Origin: Hepsetus odoe | Lineage: Eukaryota > Chordata > Actinopteri > Characiformes > Hepsetidae | NCBI GenBank assembly: GCA_017165825.1 | Contig: CM029370.1 | Span: 14,884,733 to 14,948,732 of the forward strand | DNA: 64,000 nt | Direction: 5' to 3' | Shown here: positions 26,401 to 34,354 of the stretch, piece by piece | Position numbering within the stretch: the stretch's first letter is position 1 | Layout: each line of letters starts with the position of its first letter | Translations under genes and position numbers: made by a program | Notes under the pieces: model-generated | Seen by the model: only the letters and a program-made list of their open reading frames with translations | What the model was told of the DNA's origin: nothing | The model's database searches: none

Positions 26401-27726
26401 GCACACAAAACCACACAAATTCCAAGGGAAAAAAAATTAAATAGACACTGTGGTCTTATATAAACACAGTGGAGTGTCAGGGTCTTTACTGGTTAAAGAC
26501 TGGCCTAAATAATTTGACTTTTCTTAGATGAATACCTCGATTTACCTGAAGATGTGATTGAATAGAGGCTCCTGCATATTAAAAGCCTTGTCAATAACAG
26601 TATTGCAGATACCAGTATTGTAATAGTGATTTAAAAATGATATATTATGCAGCCATATTACAAAGTGTCCGCTATTGGAATCACTTTCCTTTCTCCTTCA
26701 AAGTTTATTTTGTCTTTTGCTTCCTTCAGGTGTTACACTTCATTAAATTTTTCTCAGCTTTCTTTCTCATTCTGTCTACATGCCTGGTCTGGCGTTGGCT
26801 GAGGGTGCCAAATAGCTCTGAACTCCATCTGGTCTTGGTTTTTATTATTGAGCATTTCACAAAGGAAATGTTGCTGATCTGCTGCTATCTCTCCTTACCT
26901 GTTGTTTGTGCCATGTATCTCCTGAATTGCTGCATGTAATCTAAATCATCTGGCTATTGCAGAGCACCACCCCACCCTTCTATTTTTTCTTGAAAAATTT
27001 TTGCATTGTGAGCAATGACCAGCAGGGTTGGCATGGCAGAGGCATGGATTAAAGCAATGTGTTATATAAACAGAGGTCCAGGTCTATCTCTAATCGTGTG
27101 TCTTTTGTAAATACTGCATCACTAGTTAACTGTAAAGGATTATCCTACAGATTTTTGTGATTCTCTGGTTTTGCCTATAATCTTATTAAGCATTGGCTGT
27201 ACATGTAAATGTTTTTAAGGTGAGGTAAAGTTCACCACAGCTATTTTTAAATACATTGTATTGCAAGAAGCAATATTTTTTCAGTGAAATGTCCTGAAAA
27301 ATAATTTTTGTGCCTGTGTTTAAGAGGGTTTGAGTGCTTGGGGGATTGTGGAATAGGGGTGGAGGGACTGGTTGAATGCCTATTGCCAACAACTCGTTTA
27401 AAGTGCTATGCCAGGAGAATTATTACGTGAGGCACAAGCTAACCCAAGCAGGAGAGCACAGCATGTTTGTGTGCATGTCTTCAGAGAGAGGAGGATATGT
27501 AGGGACCTCTGTTTTGGACACAGTCAAACAATGGTGGGAGGGACAGAGTGAGAAAGAGGGAGGGAGGGATGCAGTGGAGGGTGGTAAAAAGCCAGTGACA
27601 GGTTTACAGGGGATTACTTCCTGCCGAGTCTGCATTCTCTGATTTGAAATGGAGAGAAAGCTCCTTATAGTTAAAGAGCTTATTACACCTCAGAGTACAA
27701 AGCAGAAAAACAATAACACACACACG

Positions 27727-27785
<59 letters not shown>

Positions 27786-30700
27786 CCACTATATAGCAGC
27801 TATTACTACAGTCTTTAGAGCTTGTTGTTTTATAAGGGAAAATGGTCATTTAATGGAATGTATTTTAAGGAATTTTAAGGGCTCCTATTTCATGTGAGTT
27901 TAGAACTGTCTCAAAAAGGAAATTTTTAGTGCTTATTTTAGTTGTCCAGTCCCTGCGTTACTGTTCATCTCAGTATGATTCGGTCTAATTTATCTTTTGC
28001 TCTGTACTCTTCCCAAAATCTGTGCCTCTTGCCTCCTTTAGAAACCAAAATACCAGATCCAGTGGAAAGTGATTGAGGGAATCCATGGCAACAATTATGT
28101 GTATATTGATCCTACCCAGCTTCCATATGACCACCAGTGGGAATTTCCCCGAGACAAGCTGAGATTTGGTAACTCCTGTTTCTGTTTAGCACCAAGAATA
28201 CCATTTCTGGACCTGTTACATTAGCATACCATTCTTTTATTATCTCTGTTTATGTGATCTGAAAGTCCTCCAAGACCCACAAAGAGCACAAAATATGTTT
28301 ATATTGTTAAGTATAACTCAGTAGGCAACTATCATAGACAATAAATTCATAGTAAGAACATTTAGGAAGTAATTTTTTTCTGCATAATAGAGTATATCTT
28401 TAAATATTTGTCAACGCAGTGCCTAGCATTCCAACAAAGCATGCAAAGTACAAGTAATCCATAGCCAAAATGTTTTGTGTTTAAGGGATCAGGTCCCTCT
28501 GTTAGAACAGGTGAGTATGTGAAGAATGTTACAAGAGAATTTTGTTTTGCACAGGTAAAACTCTTGGGTCGGGAGCGTTCGGAAAGGTGGTAGAGGCTAC
28601 AGCCTATGGAATGTCCAAGGCAGACACAGTGATGACAGTGGCAGTCAAAATGCTGAAACGTGAGTAGAGAGAATAATTTAAAAAATGGTTAATTTCACTG
28701 CTACTGCTGATGCCTAGCATCTCCTCTTTACCCTAAATAAAGCTATAGGTTTGAGATTTGCTCTGGCTCCTGGAGTCCCACTTTAGTGGGAAATCTCAGT
28801 GTGTAATATATGTGATGAAAAGGGGAATTCATTGCCATATATTTATATTAAACAGAATCTAGCTAACATTTAAATAATTATAGCACTAATTGATTTACCC
28901 CAGAATTGTATGTGTCTGCTTTCTTAAAAATGTATTTGATTTCATTTTTATTTGTTTACTGTTGTTATTTAAAATATGCTGCAGCAAGTGCACATGCCAC
29001 TGAGAAAGAGGCTCTGATGTCTGAACTCAAGGTGCTCAGTTACCTTGGCAACCACATAAACATTGTCAACTTACTGGGGGCCTGCACTGTTGGAGGTGAG
29101 TGGTAATAAGGGGGAGGGGTTGGGTTAACAAAAGATGAATGGTTAAAAACTGCCTGTAAAAAGCATGTATATTATTACTTTTATGAACATTTATGTATGT
29201 ATGATGATCATTTGACTCGGTTCCTCAGGTCCTACACTGGTGATAACAGAGTACTGCTGCTTTGGTGACCTGCTGAACTTCCTGCGTAGAAAGCGAGAGT
29301 CCTTCTACTGCTCTAGACTAGAAGAGGACTGTTACTATAGAAACATCAGGCTACAGCCAGAGTCAGTGTGAGACTTGTTAAAATATGTTTGCTTTGTAAA
29401 ACGATATGTGAATCATGCTGATTCATCTTTTTGATTACAGTGAAGGCAGAAATGGGTATATGACCATGCGACCTTCAGTAATGGGAGTTTTGTCCAGTGA
29501 GAAACAGCGTTTACCCCATAAAGGTGTGTCAAATCTGCTCTCCTGTTTGTAACATAGGAGGAAATTCTACTGTCTTCCACACAGCAGACTAGGTTTTGAT
29601 ATAGGACTGCGCAATATATCACATAATAAACATAGCGATAAAAGTCTCTGCAGTACTGATGTCACAGAAGATTGTAATATACAAATGAATCTCTGAACAA
29701 TCAGTGTTTTTGACAGTGGAAACAACCACAGCTTCATGTCAGTGTTCCAGGTTGTTCTGCAAGCCAACAAAAGACACTTTTTAACCCTTAAAGAAACTTA
29801 TATGCAGCAATAATTGCTATGCAAGAATTTTCCCACATCGAGCAACAGAGTTTAATTCTCTGCTCTGACATAGACATCATGCTACACCATTAAATCAAAT
29901 GTAAGTATACTAATAATTGCTTATATCCCTTTCTCTCTTTCTTCTTCATTGCCCTTTATTGTTAGGCTCATACAGTGACAGTGATGTGGTCACTGAGATC
30001 CTCCAAGAGGATAACTTGGCTCTAGACACTGAAGATCTCCTCAGCTTCTCCTATCAAGTTGCAAAAGGGATGGACTTCCTGGCATCCAAAAATGTAGGCT
30101 CCTCTTCTCTTCTCTTCTCTTCTCTTCTCTTCTCTTCTCTTCTCTTCCCTACCTTTCCGTTCTTCATATGCTCTCCTCTATCACCTGTTTTCCTGAGATA
30201 GCAATATGATACTCTGACTCCTTTCTGTCATTCTGCACAAAGCTCCGAGATCATATTTTCCCTCCTGATTTTCCAGTCATGGTATAACTTACAGCTTACA
30301 GGTCACGTACAAGTACACATGTTCACAAGCATACTGCCAGAAACCTTTTCTGTTCATTCAGTTCCATATTTTGAAAACAGTATTTTTCAAAGCAGTTTGT
30401 TTTTCTCTGAGAATATCTTAACTGCAGTGAATCCTGTTAAAAAACAAACAACATTTGGTGTAATAACTGAAGCTCACTGGATAACTTTTTAAAGTTTATC
30501 TGCTGAAATTCCAGATCCCAGACACATTAAATTTTTAGTGATGGAAATTTAAATGAGCTCTGGTTTTTAAAGTTTTTAAACATTTACAGATGAGCACAGC
30601 ATGCATTTTTGCAAATGGCCTGCTCTTTTTAGTGGAGATTTTATTTCCTATGTATGTCCTGCTGTGCAGGATGTCTGTGTTTCTTCAGGAAAAATTTGTT

Positions 30701-33700
30701 GATTGTTCAATGCAAGGATGTTTCCTTATTGATTGGCTCTTGGGTAAGCATTTGAGTGCTTGGAAAGTTGTGGTTTAGATTAGCAGCTTTTTATCTGTGA
30801 CTGTGACTCCTTATTTTTTGGATGGAGAACCTTTTTTAGAGTTCTTTTTTCATATAGGCATGTTTTTAGGTTCATTTGAACTTGTCTAGAAAATATTTTG
30901 AACTAATTTTGGGGTTGGTTAACAAATTAATAAGTGGCAATAGTTTCACCAATTGTGATTCATAGCTAGCTAATAAAAAGATGATGTATAATTACACCAC
31001 GTTCCAAATGATTATGCAAATTGTATTTAAGTGTCATAAAGATTAAATATTTCGTTTTTCAATTAAACTTATGGACGGTATTGTGTCTCAGGGCTCTTTG
31101 GATCACTGAAATCAATCTCGGTCAACTGTGATAATTAGTTTGCCAGGTGAGCCCAATTAAAGGAAGAAGGACATTCCACATTATTAAGCAGACCACAATT
31201 TTCAAGCAATATGGGACAGAAAAAGAATCTCTCTGTTGCCAGAAAGCTTGAAATAGTTGAATGCTTTGGACAAGGTATCAAAACCATAGATATTTCACGA
31301 AAACTTAAGCGTGATCATTGTACTGCTAAGAGATTTGTGGCTGAGTCAGAGCACACACGAGTTTGTGGAAGGTTTCTGCCAGACAAATACATCGGATTAA
31401 GAGAGCATCTGCTAAAATGCCATTACAAAGCAGCAAACAGGTATTTGAAGCTGCTGGTGCCTCTGGAGTCCCATGAATGTCAAGGTGTAGGATCCTCCAG
31501 AGGCAACAGCAGCTCTGGCAATCTATTCTGACATCCTGCAAAGAAATTCAAGCAGAAACTCTACAAAAACTCACAAGTTCAATGGATGCAAGAATTGTGA
31601 AGCTACTATCAAATAAGGCATCCTATGTTAATATGTAACTTAACCTGTTAAGATGTTTTTGTTTGAAATAGCTTTTGATTTCTGTAAAACCTCCTAATGC
31701 TGCAAATTCAACCAATGACCATTTTCAGTTCCTTAAAACCTATAAAATGTTTTGAAAAATAATAATAATTTGGAACAGTGCATTTTAAGTTTTTTATTTT
31801 TTGAAAAACATACTGTTATCATTGGGAGGTTTGTTTAATATCATTGGAATTATACTCTAATGGTTGATGACTCGAAAATAGTCTGAAAATAGTCCTAACC
31901 CTAGGAATATCAGAGAGAATTATCATTGGCATAATAATTTGGAACGCGGTGTAGTAGAGATTGTTTACATTGGCTACAGTGGAAGATCAAATTGATTGTT
32001 AATTTGAACATTTCAGCAAGGCTAAAAGTCGACCTCGCAGTTCTGCAATGAGTTTGTATCAGCCTGCCACATAATTTGTTGGTATTCAAAGAGTCTTTGC
32101 TGGGTATTTCTCCAAACTTTGTTTAACTTTATTCCTTTTTGTGTTTGTGCATGTCAGTGTATTCACAGGGACCTGGCAGCCAGAAACATTCTTCTTACAC
32201 AAGGTAGAGTGGCCAAGATCTGCGACTTTGGACTTGCGCGCGACATCACTACTGACTCCAACTATGTGGTAAAAGGCAATGTAAGTTAGAAATTGTAAAA
32301 GAATAAATTGTATTAAATTATAAATTGTAAAAGAAATTTAACAAAAGAAGAATAGACAGATTACATCTCAACTGCAACATAAAATAATTCTTTACCTCAT
32401 GTATCAGGCATGGCCTAAAACTATGCTTTGGCTGTCAAATTTCAAGGTTGCTTTCAGATATTCTCATGATATATAAAACAGCAGACCCTTATAAGTCAAA
32501 ACACACTTTCTGACCCAGAATAGTATGATACTACCTTCTGGTAGGTCAAGGTATATGCATTACTGGTAGACAAATATGTGCAGGGCTGCCATTATGAATT
32601 ATATTGGTGTAAGCTACCAAATGTTTTAACTTCAAACGAATTCTATAGGGAATATCACTCTGTGATTCCTGACTCTTTTAAATTATGTTTAGATGGGAGA
32701 ATCATAATTTACATTTTATTTCATTTTAAAAAGTGTCAGCTCTTTAATATATCAATCATCCTTAACATCAGAATATATCGTATATTGCAAGACATCTTGA
32801 ATTTGGAGGCCAGATTATCACTTTGAGCTCTCATGTTTCTCAAACCATTTCTGAGTAATTGTTGCACTGCAGTTGGGTGCATTATCCTGCTGAAGGAGGC
32901 CACTGCCATTAGGCAATACTGTTGTTATAAAATGTAAATTTTTGAGACATATGGTGCATGTCAAAGTAACATCAGAATGAATGCCATGGTGAAAGGTGTT
33001 CCAACAGAACATGGCCCTGAGCATCACACTGACTTTGTCAGCTTGCATGGTCCAGATCTGATGCTCACATGCCAATTGTAAAAGCTTTCAGTGTTGGACA
33101 GGTTTCAACACAGGCAATCTGATCAGCCTTCGGTTTTGCAGCCCCATATGCAGTAAGCCGCAATGCACTTTTCTGTTCTGTTGCCTTTTTACCATTGCCA
33201 TCATTATGTGATACAGAAGCTCTTCTTTTCAATCAGACTAGATGGGCTAGCCTTCACTCCCCACACACATCATTGAACTTTGAGAATTTATGACCCTGTC
33301 ACTGATTTTTCAGTTGTTCTTCCTTGGACCACTTCTGTTATGTTCTGACCACTATATAAGACACAAAGTGACTGATTTTGAACTGTCTTCTGTAGGCTCG
33401 ACTCCCAGTGAAGTGGATGTCTCCTGAGAGCATATTTGAGTGTGTGTACACATTTGAAAGTGACGTCTGGTCCTATGGCATCTTACTATGGGAAATCTTC
33501 TCACTAGGTATGTTTGTACATATAAAAGTACATATATTTTTTTCAAATGAGCAATGAGATTCAGACGTCAAGTTGAGAATCTTTTTATAGTCAGTATTGT
33601 AGACCTACAATACTGTGTTAACCTGTGTTAACTCTGGAACTTTCCAGGGAGCAGTCCTTATCCAGGTATGCCTGTGGACTCCAGGTTCTACAAGATGATT

Positions 33701-34354
33701 AAGGAGGGCTACCGGATGGATTCACCTGAGTTTGCACCAAGTGAAATGTAAGGGTTTTTGTTTTTTTTATCGCCTCTGTTTATGTTATTTGCTTGTTGGA
33801 TATGTTGTTTGACTGAGTTGTCTTCATTAGACAGATATGGCAACACATGAGAAGATAACACTGGTTTATTTGCACTAAACTGATCTGCTTGAATAATTTT
33901 ATATGTAGTTGACAAGCAGAATTTTTTGTGTATATTCAGCATTGTGTGATTTTTTAGGTATGAAATCATGCAGTCATGCTGGGATGGAGAACCATTCAAG
34001 AGGCCCTCTTTTGACAAGATAGTGGAGAAAATTGAACAGCAAATCTCAGACAGCACTAAACACGTATGTCATTTATGGAAGCACATACTTCCCTATCAAA
34101 CATAGAGAGACATGTTTATAGTTGTTTTTTTTTAGCTGGCCCTAAGTCAACAGCCTTTTGCCTCATGTTTCCTCCAGATCTATCTCAACTTCAGCTCCAG
34201 GTTGCCTATAGTAACAGGGCCCCATGAGGAACCTAGCTCCCATTTCCAGCATCTCAGCTCAGCCGGAAGTAGCCACAGCAATCCCTCCCAATCTCTTCTG
34301 TCCAGCGACGATGTCTTCGTAGAGGGTGCAGTTTTCAGGCAGCCACATGTGTGA
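15155..34354 (+). CDS. kita: KIT receptor tyrosine kinase (stem cell factor receptor), spliced gene, 21 coding exons
   Basis: KIT binds stem cell factor (KIT ligand) at the plasma membrane, dimerises and phosphorylates tyrosines. In fish it serves melanophore and other neural-crest, blood and germ cells (family knowledge). Exons as read: 15155-15209, 19836-20096, 20841-21125, 21943-22082, 22627-22795, 23236-23422, 23649-23764, 24187-24301, 25553-25737, 26704-26804 (tentative), 28042-28168, 28555-28659, 28985-29095, 29229-29367, 29441-29523, 29966-30093, 32158-32280, 33396-33507, 33648-33747, 33958-34063, 34178-34354. They sum to 2925 nt, or 974 residues plus stop; all junctions are GT-AG and keep frame. 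Residue numbers assume the tentative exon 10: signal peptide 1-18, five Ig-like domains to about 504, membrane segment about 505-538, glycine loop GSGAFG, Lys612, HRDLAARN, DFG at 792-794, activation-loop Tyr805. PDGFR and CSF1R are relatives, but the exon sizes and juxtamembrane sequence fit KIT best. The paralogue (kita or kitb) is inferred, not proven. Confidence 0.95.
15883..15946. repeat. Alternating CG/GT purine-pyrimidine tract in intron 1
   Basis: GTGTGCGCGCGCGCGCGCGT is followed by GTGTATGTGTGTG and GCGTGCGTGTGTG. Alternating purine-pyrimidine with CG steps is the classic Z-DNA-forming pattern. Confidence 0.9.
16302..16361. repeat. (GT)n microsatellite in KIT intron 1
   Basis: An uninterrupted GT run of nearly 60 bp; a shorter run follows at 16769-16789. 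Confidence 0.95.
17366..17416. repeat. (CT)n microsatellite in KIT intron 1
   Basis: An uninterrupted CT run of about 50 bp. Confidence 0.95.
19353..19565 (+). mobile_element. V-SINE-like element in KIT intron 1
   Basis: A well-preserved copy with GGTGGCGGTGGTCTAGTGGT (A-box region), CAGGTTTGAATCCCACC (B box), TTGCTCCAGGGGGACTGTCC and GCTCTGGATAAGAGCGTCTG, ending in CAAATGTAATGTAAATG. It lies 270 bp upstream of exon 2 in the sense orientation. Confidence 0.85.
19836..20096 (+). CDS. kita: KIT exon 2: first Ig-like domain (D1)
   Basis: 261 nt (human about 270), phase 1 to phase 1. It encodes one Ig-like fold with paired cysteines in LHCQSDG and YVCLEE, a tryptophan in VRWQRE and an N-glycosylation sequon in GNIST. 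The acceptor ATCAG is chosen because the next AG, 4 nt downstream, would read into a stop within five codons. D1-D3 form the ligand-binding part of KIT. Confidence 0.93.
20841..21125 (+). CDS. kita: KIT exon 3: second Ig-like domain (D2)
   Basis: 285 nt (human 282), phase 1 to phase 1. The four cysteines typical of KIT D2 are present: IPCLA, DTCDG and the CXXC in GCYVCTG. The acceptor region reads CTCTCAGCAG, a tandem NAGNAG, so exon starts at 20838 or 20841 are both in frame and differ by one alanine. Alignment with other KITs favours 20841, with Asp-Pro-Asp following. The donor is GGTGAG. Confidence 0.93.
21943..22082 (+). CDS. kita: KIT exon 4: first half of Ig-like domain 3
   Basis: 140 nt (human 137), phase 1 to phase 0. 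It is preceded by a very long T-run polypyrimidine tract ending CAG. It carries the first D3 cysteine (SLTCSTS) and the core tryptophan (ISWIPP). The donor is GTGGTAAGA. Confidence 0.92.
22627..22795 (+). CDS. kita: KIT exon 5: second half of Ig-like domain 3
   Basis: 169 nt, identical in length to human exon 5; phase 0 to phase 1. It contains the Ig tyrosine corner motif DSGSYRCEAVN, whose cysteine pairs with the one in exon 4. The donor is AGTAAGG. Confidence 0.93.
23236..23422 (+). CDS. kita: KIT exon 6: first half of Ig-like domain 4
   Basis: 187 nt (human 190), phase 1 to phase 2. It begins with KGFINLT, matching the KGFI start of the human exon. It carries sequons NLT, NGT and NTT and the Ig tryptophan in YSWSYN. 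There is no cysteine, as expected for KIT D4, which lacks the usual Ig disulfide and mediates receptor-receptor contact. Confidence 0.93.
23649..23764 (+). CDS. kita: KIT exon 7: second half of Ig-like domain 4
   Basis: 116 nt, equal to human; phase 2 to phase 1. It encodes the motif ESGVYTFMATNGD, where Phe stands in place of the usual Ig cysteine. This again fits the disulfide-free D4. The donor is AGTAAGT. Confidence 0.93.
24187..24301 (+). CDS. kita: KIT exon 8: first half of Ig-like domain 5
   Basis: 115 nt, equal to human; phase 1 to phase 2. It carries QVRCVAEGYPTPQITWYYC, matching the D5 pattern of cysteine, YPxP, IxWY and a second cysteine. The donor is GGTAGGA. Confidence 0.93.
25553..25737 (+). 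CDS. kita: KIT exon 9: second half of Ig-like domain 5 and membrane-proximal stalk
   Basis: 185 nt (human 194), phase 2 to phase 1. It begins RCSNLLNAT and contains NNPPFGK, the sequon NIT, the domain cysteine in TLECVA and the end YTLFSIS. The Gly-Asn-Asn-Lys tetrapeptide that is alternatively spliced at the end of mammalian exon 9 has no counterpart. Two in-frame donors 3 nt apart (after 25734 and 25737) are possible; the second has the better consensus. Confidence 0.9.
25738..26703 (+). other. KIT intron 9
   Basis: It runs from GTGCGT after exon 9 to the tentative exon 10 acceptor. I see no repeat or regulatory element. An in-frame hydrophobic stretch near 26056 (acceptor CGTAG) was tested as a transmembrane exon and set aside. 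Confidence 0.5.
26704..26804 (+). CDS. kita: KIT exon 10: transmembrane segment (tentative acceptor)
   Basis: The 3' end is supported by sequence: it reads ILSTCLVWRWLR directly before KPKYQIQW of exon 11, matching the aromatic-basic-aromatic-Leu-polar pattern (YKYLQ) that ends human exon 10, and it closes in phase 0. The acceptor TTCAAAG at 26703 gives 101 nt (human 107), phase 1 in and an uninterrupted hydrophobic run, and brings the protein to 974 residues. The better-looking acceptor at 26729 is one frame out and meets a stop after five codons. An acceptor at 26757 is in frame but gives only 47 nt. The donor GTGCCA is weak. Confidence 0.45.
26805..28041 (+). other. KIT intron 10 with (CA)n
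   Basis: About 1.2 kb, much longer than the roughly 0.1 kb of mammalian intron 10. It contains a (CA)n tract at 27716-27784. If the exon 10 call is wrong, the true exon should lie here or in intron 9. Confidence 0.5.
27716..27784. repeat. (CA)n microsatellite in KIT intron 10
   Basis: About 70 bp of CA with one early CGCT interruption. Confidence 0.95.
28042..28168 (+). CDS. kita: KIT exon 11: juxtamembrane segment
   Basis: 127 nt, equal to human; phase 0 to phase 1. It begins KPKYQIQWKVIEG and contains NNYVYIDPTQLPYD, with the two juxtamembrane tyrosines that recruit SRC-family kinases in KIT. This segment autoinhibits the kinase. Conservation here is among the strongest in the gene. Confidence 0.97.
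28555..28659 (+). CDS. kita: KIT exon 12: glycine-rich loop and catalytic lysine
   Basis: 105 nt, equal to human; phase 1 to phase 1. It encodes the nucleotide-binding loop GSGAFGKVVEATA and VAVKMLK with the ATP-anchoring lysine (about residue 612). The donor is GTGAGT. Confidence 0.97.
28985..29095 (+). CDS. kita: KIT exon 13: helix C and start of the ATP pocket
   Basis: 111 nt, equal to human; phase 1 to phase 1. It reads SAHATEKEALMSELKVLSYL, with the helix C glutamate that salt-bridges the catalytic lysine, followed by GNHINIVNLLGACT. The donor is GTGAGT. Confidence 0.97.
29229..29367 (+). CDS. kita: KIT exon 14: hinge and start of kinase insert
   Basis: 139 nt (human 151), phase 1 to phase 2. 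It holds the hinge ITEYCCFGDLLNFLRRKR and then the variable kinase insert, about four residues shorter than in human. The chosen donor, GT|GTGAGA, keeps the frame; a competing GT 2 nt upstream would break it. Confidence 0.93.
29441..29523 (+). CDS. kita: KIT exon 15: kinase insert with PI3K docking motif
   Basis: 83 nt (human 92), phase 2 to phase 1. It contains NGYMTMRPS, whose YxxM motif (Tyr about 705) corresponds to the PI3-kinase p85 binding tyrosine of mammalian KIT. The rest of the insert is divergent and three residues shorter than human. Confidence 0.93.
29966..30093 (+). CDS. kita: KIT exon 16: end of kinase insert and C-lobe helices
   Basis: 128 nt, equal to human; phase 1 to phase 0. 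It begins GSYSDSDVV and continues to DLLSFSYQVAKGMDFLASKN, the helix E segment just before the catalytic loop. The donor GTAGGC is followed within about 10 nt by a TCTTC pentanucleotide repeat. Confidence 0.95.
30104..30147. repeat. (TCTTC)n pentanucleotide repeat beside the exon 16 donor
   Basis: About nine TCTTC units start some 10 nt after the exon 16 5' splice site. The tract is a pure pyrimidine run on the sense strand, like binding tracts of PTB-type splicing repressors. Confidence 0.9.
30995..31951 (+). mobile_element. Tc1-like transposon, internally deleted, in KIT intron 16
   Basis: Inverted repeats start CACCACGTTCCAAATGATTA and end with its imperfect complement; TA flanks both ends (30993-30994, 31952-31953). 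An internal copy of the repeat end lies near 31762. The + frame from 31211 begins MGQKKNLSVARKLEIVE, then ISRKLKRDH, the helix-turn-helix part of a fish Tc1-like transposase. After about 31370 it is frameshifted (QVFEAAGASGVP lies in another frame). The sequence then jumps to the C-terminal end KLTSSMDARIVKLLSNK, so the catalytic DDE core is deleted. It sits between exons 16 and 17 in the sense orientation. Confidence 0.9.
32158..32280 (+). CDS. kita: KIT exon 17: catalytic loop and activation loop
   Basis: 123 nt, equal to human; phase 0 to phase 0. It encodes CIHRDLAARNILL (catalytic Asp about 774), CDFGLARDI (Mg-binding Asp about 792; Asp798 matches human Asp816) and SNYVVKGN with the activation-loop tyrosine. 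All catalytic residues are intact, so the enzyme should be active. Confidence 0.98.
32281..33395 (+). other. KIT intron 17
   Basis: It runs from GTAAGT to TGTAG. More than half is the degraded Tc1-like sequence at about 32826-33358, which ends only some 40 nt before exon 18, so the exon 18 branch point and polypyrimidine tract lie in or next to transposon-derived sequence. Confidence 0.75.
32826..33358 (-). pseudogene. Degraded Tc1/mariner transposase in KIT intron 17
   Basis: The minus strand reads CEHQIWTMQADKVSVMLRAM followed by FCWNTFHHG, VTLTCTICLKN and GLLQQDNAPNCSATI. The last is the second catalytic Asp block (QDNAP) of Tc1-type transposases. The upstream part is preserved only as decayed nucleotide similarity. 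No inverted repeats are visible. A related copy lies at 57.6-58.2 kb. Confidence 0.78.
33396..33507 (+). CDS. kita: KIT exon 18: P+1 loop and helix F
   Basis: 112 nt, equal to human; phase 0 to phase 1. It reads ARLPVKWMSPESIFECVYTF and then SDVWSYGILLWEIFSLG, the APE-equivalent and DVWS motifs of receptor tyrosine kinases. Confidence 0.98.
33648..33747 (+). CDS. kita: KIT exon 19: kinase C-lobe
   Basis: 100 nt, equal to human; phase 1 to phase 2. It encodes SSPYPGMPVDSRFYKMIKEG followed by YRMDSPEFAPSEM, standard for the class III receptor C-lobe. The donor is GTAAGG. Confidence 0.97.
33958..34063 (+). CDS. kita: KIT exon 20: end of kinase domain
   Basis: 106 nt, equal to human; phase 2 to phase 0. 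It contains IMQSCWDGEPFKRPSFDKIV with the conserved C-lobe tryptophan and arginine, then EKIEQQISDSTKH. The donor is GTATGT. Confidence 0.97.
34178..34354 (+). CDS. kita: KIT exon 21: C-terminal tail and stop
   Basis: It encodes 58 residues and a TGA stop. It opens with IYLNFSSRL, where Tyr918 with Asn at +2 preserves the YxN GRB2-type docking motif found near the human C-terminus. A Ser-rich stretch SAGSSHSNPSQSLLSSDDV follows, resembling the human tail. The protein then runs on to end in QPHV, about ten residues beyond the position of the human terminus. Confidence 0.95.
   Translation: MYLNFSSRLPIVTGPHEEPSSHFQHLSSAGSSHSNPSQSLLSSDDVFVEGAVFRQPHV

Noticed and set aside
26963..27020. EHHPTLLFF-like reading after an acceptor at 26962, resembling the start of human exon 10
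   Set aside because: The frame ends at TGA after about 18 codons with no membrane-spanning run and no phase-0 donor.
27151..27219. Hydrophobic stretch (LVLPIILLSIGCT) after a good acceptor at 27150, as the KIT transmembrane exon
   Set aside because: It starts in the right phase but meets TAA before any donor that would leave phase 0, and it does not resemble the KIT pre-juxtamembrane pattern.
33648..33960. Minus-strand frame of 115 codons at 33709-34056 opposite KIT exons 19-20
   Set aside because: A shadow of the real + strand exons; it crosses an intron and has no family likeness.
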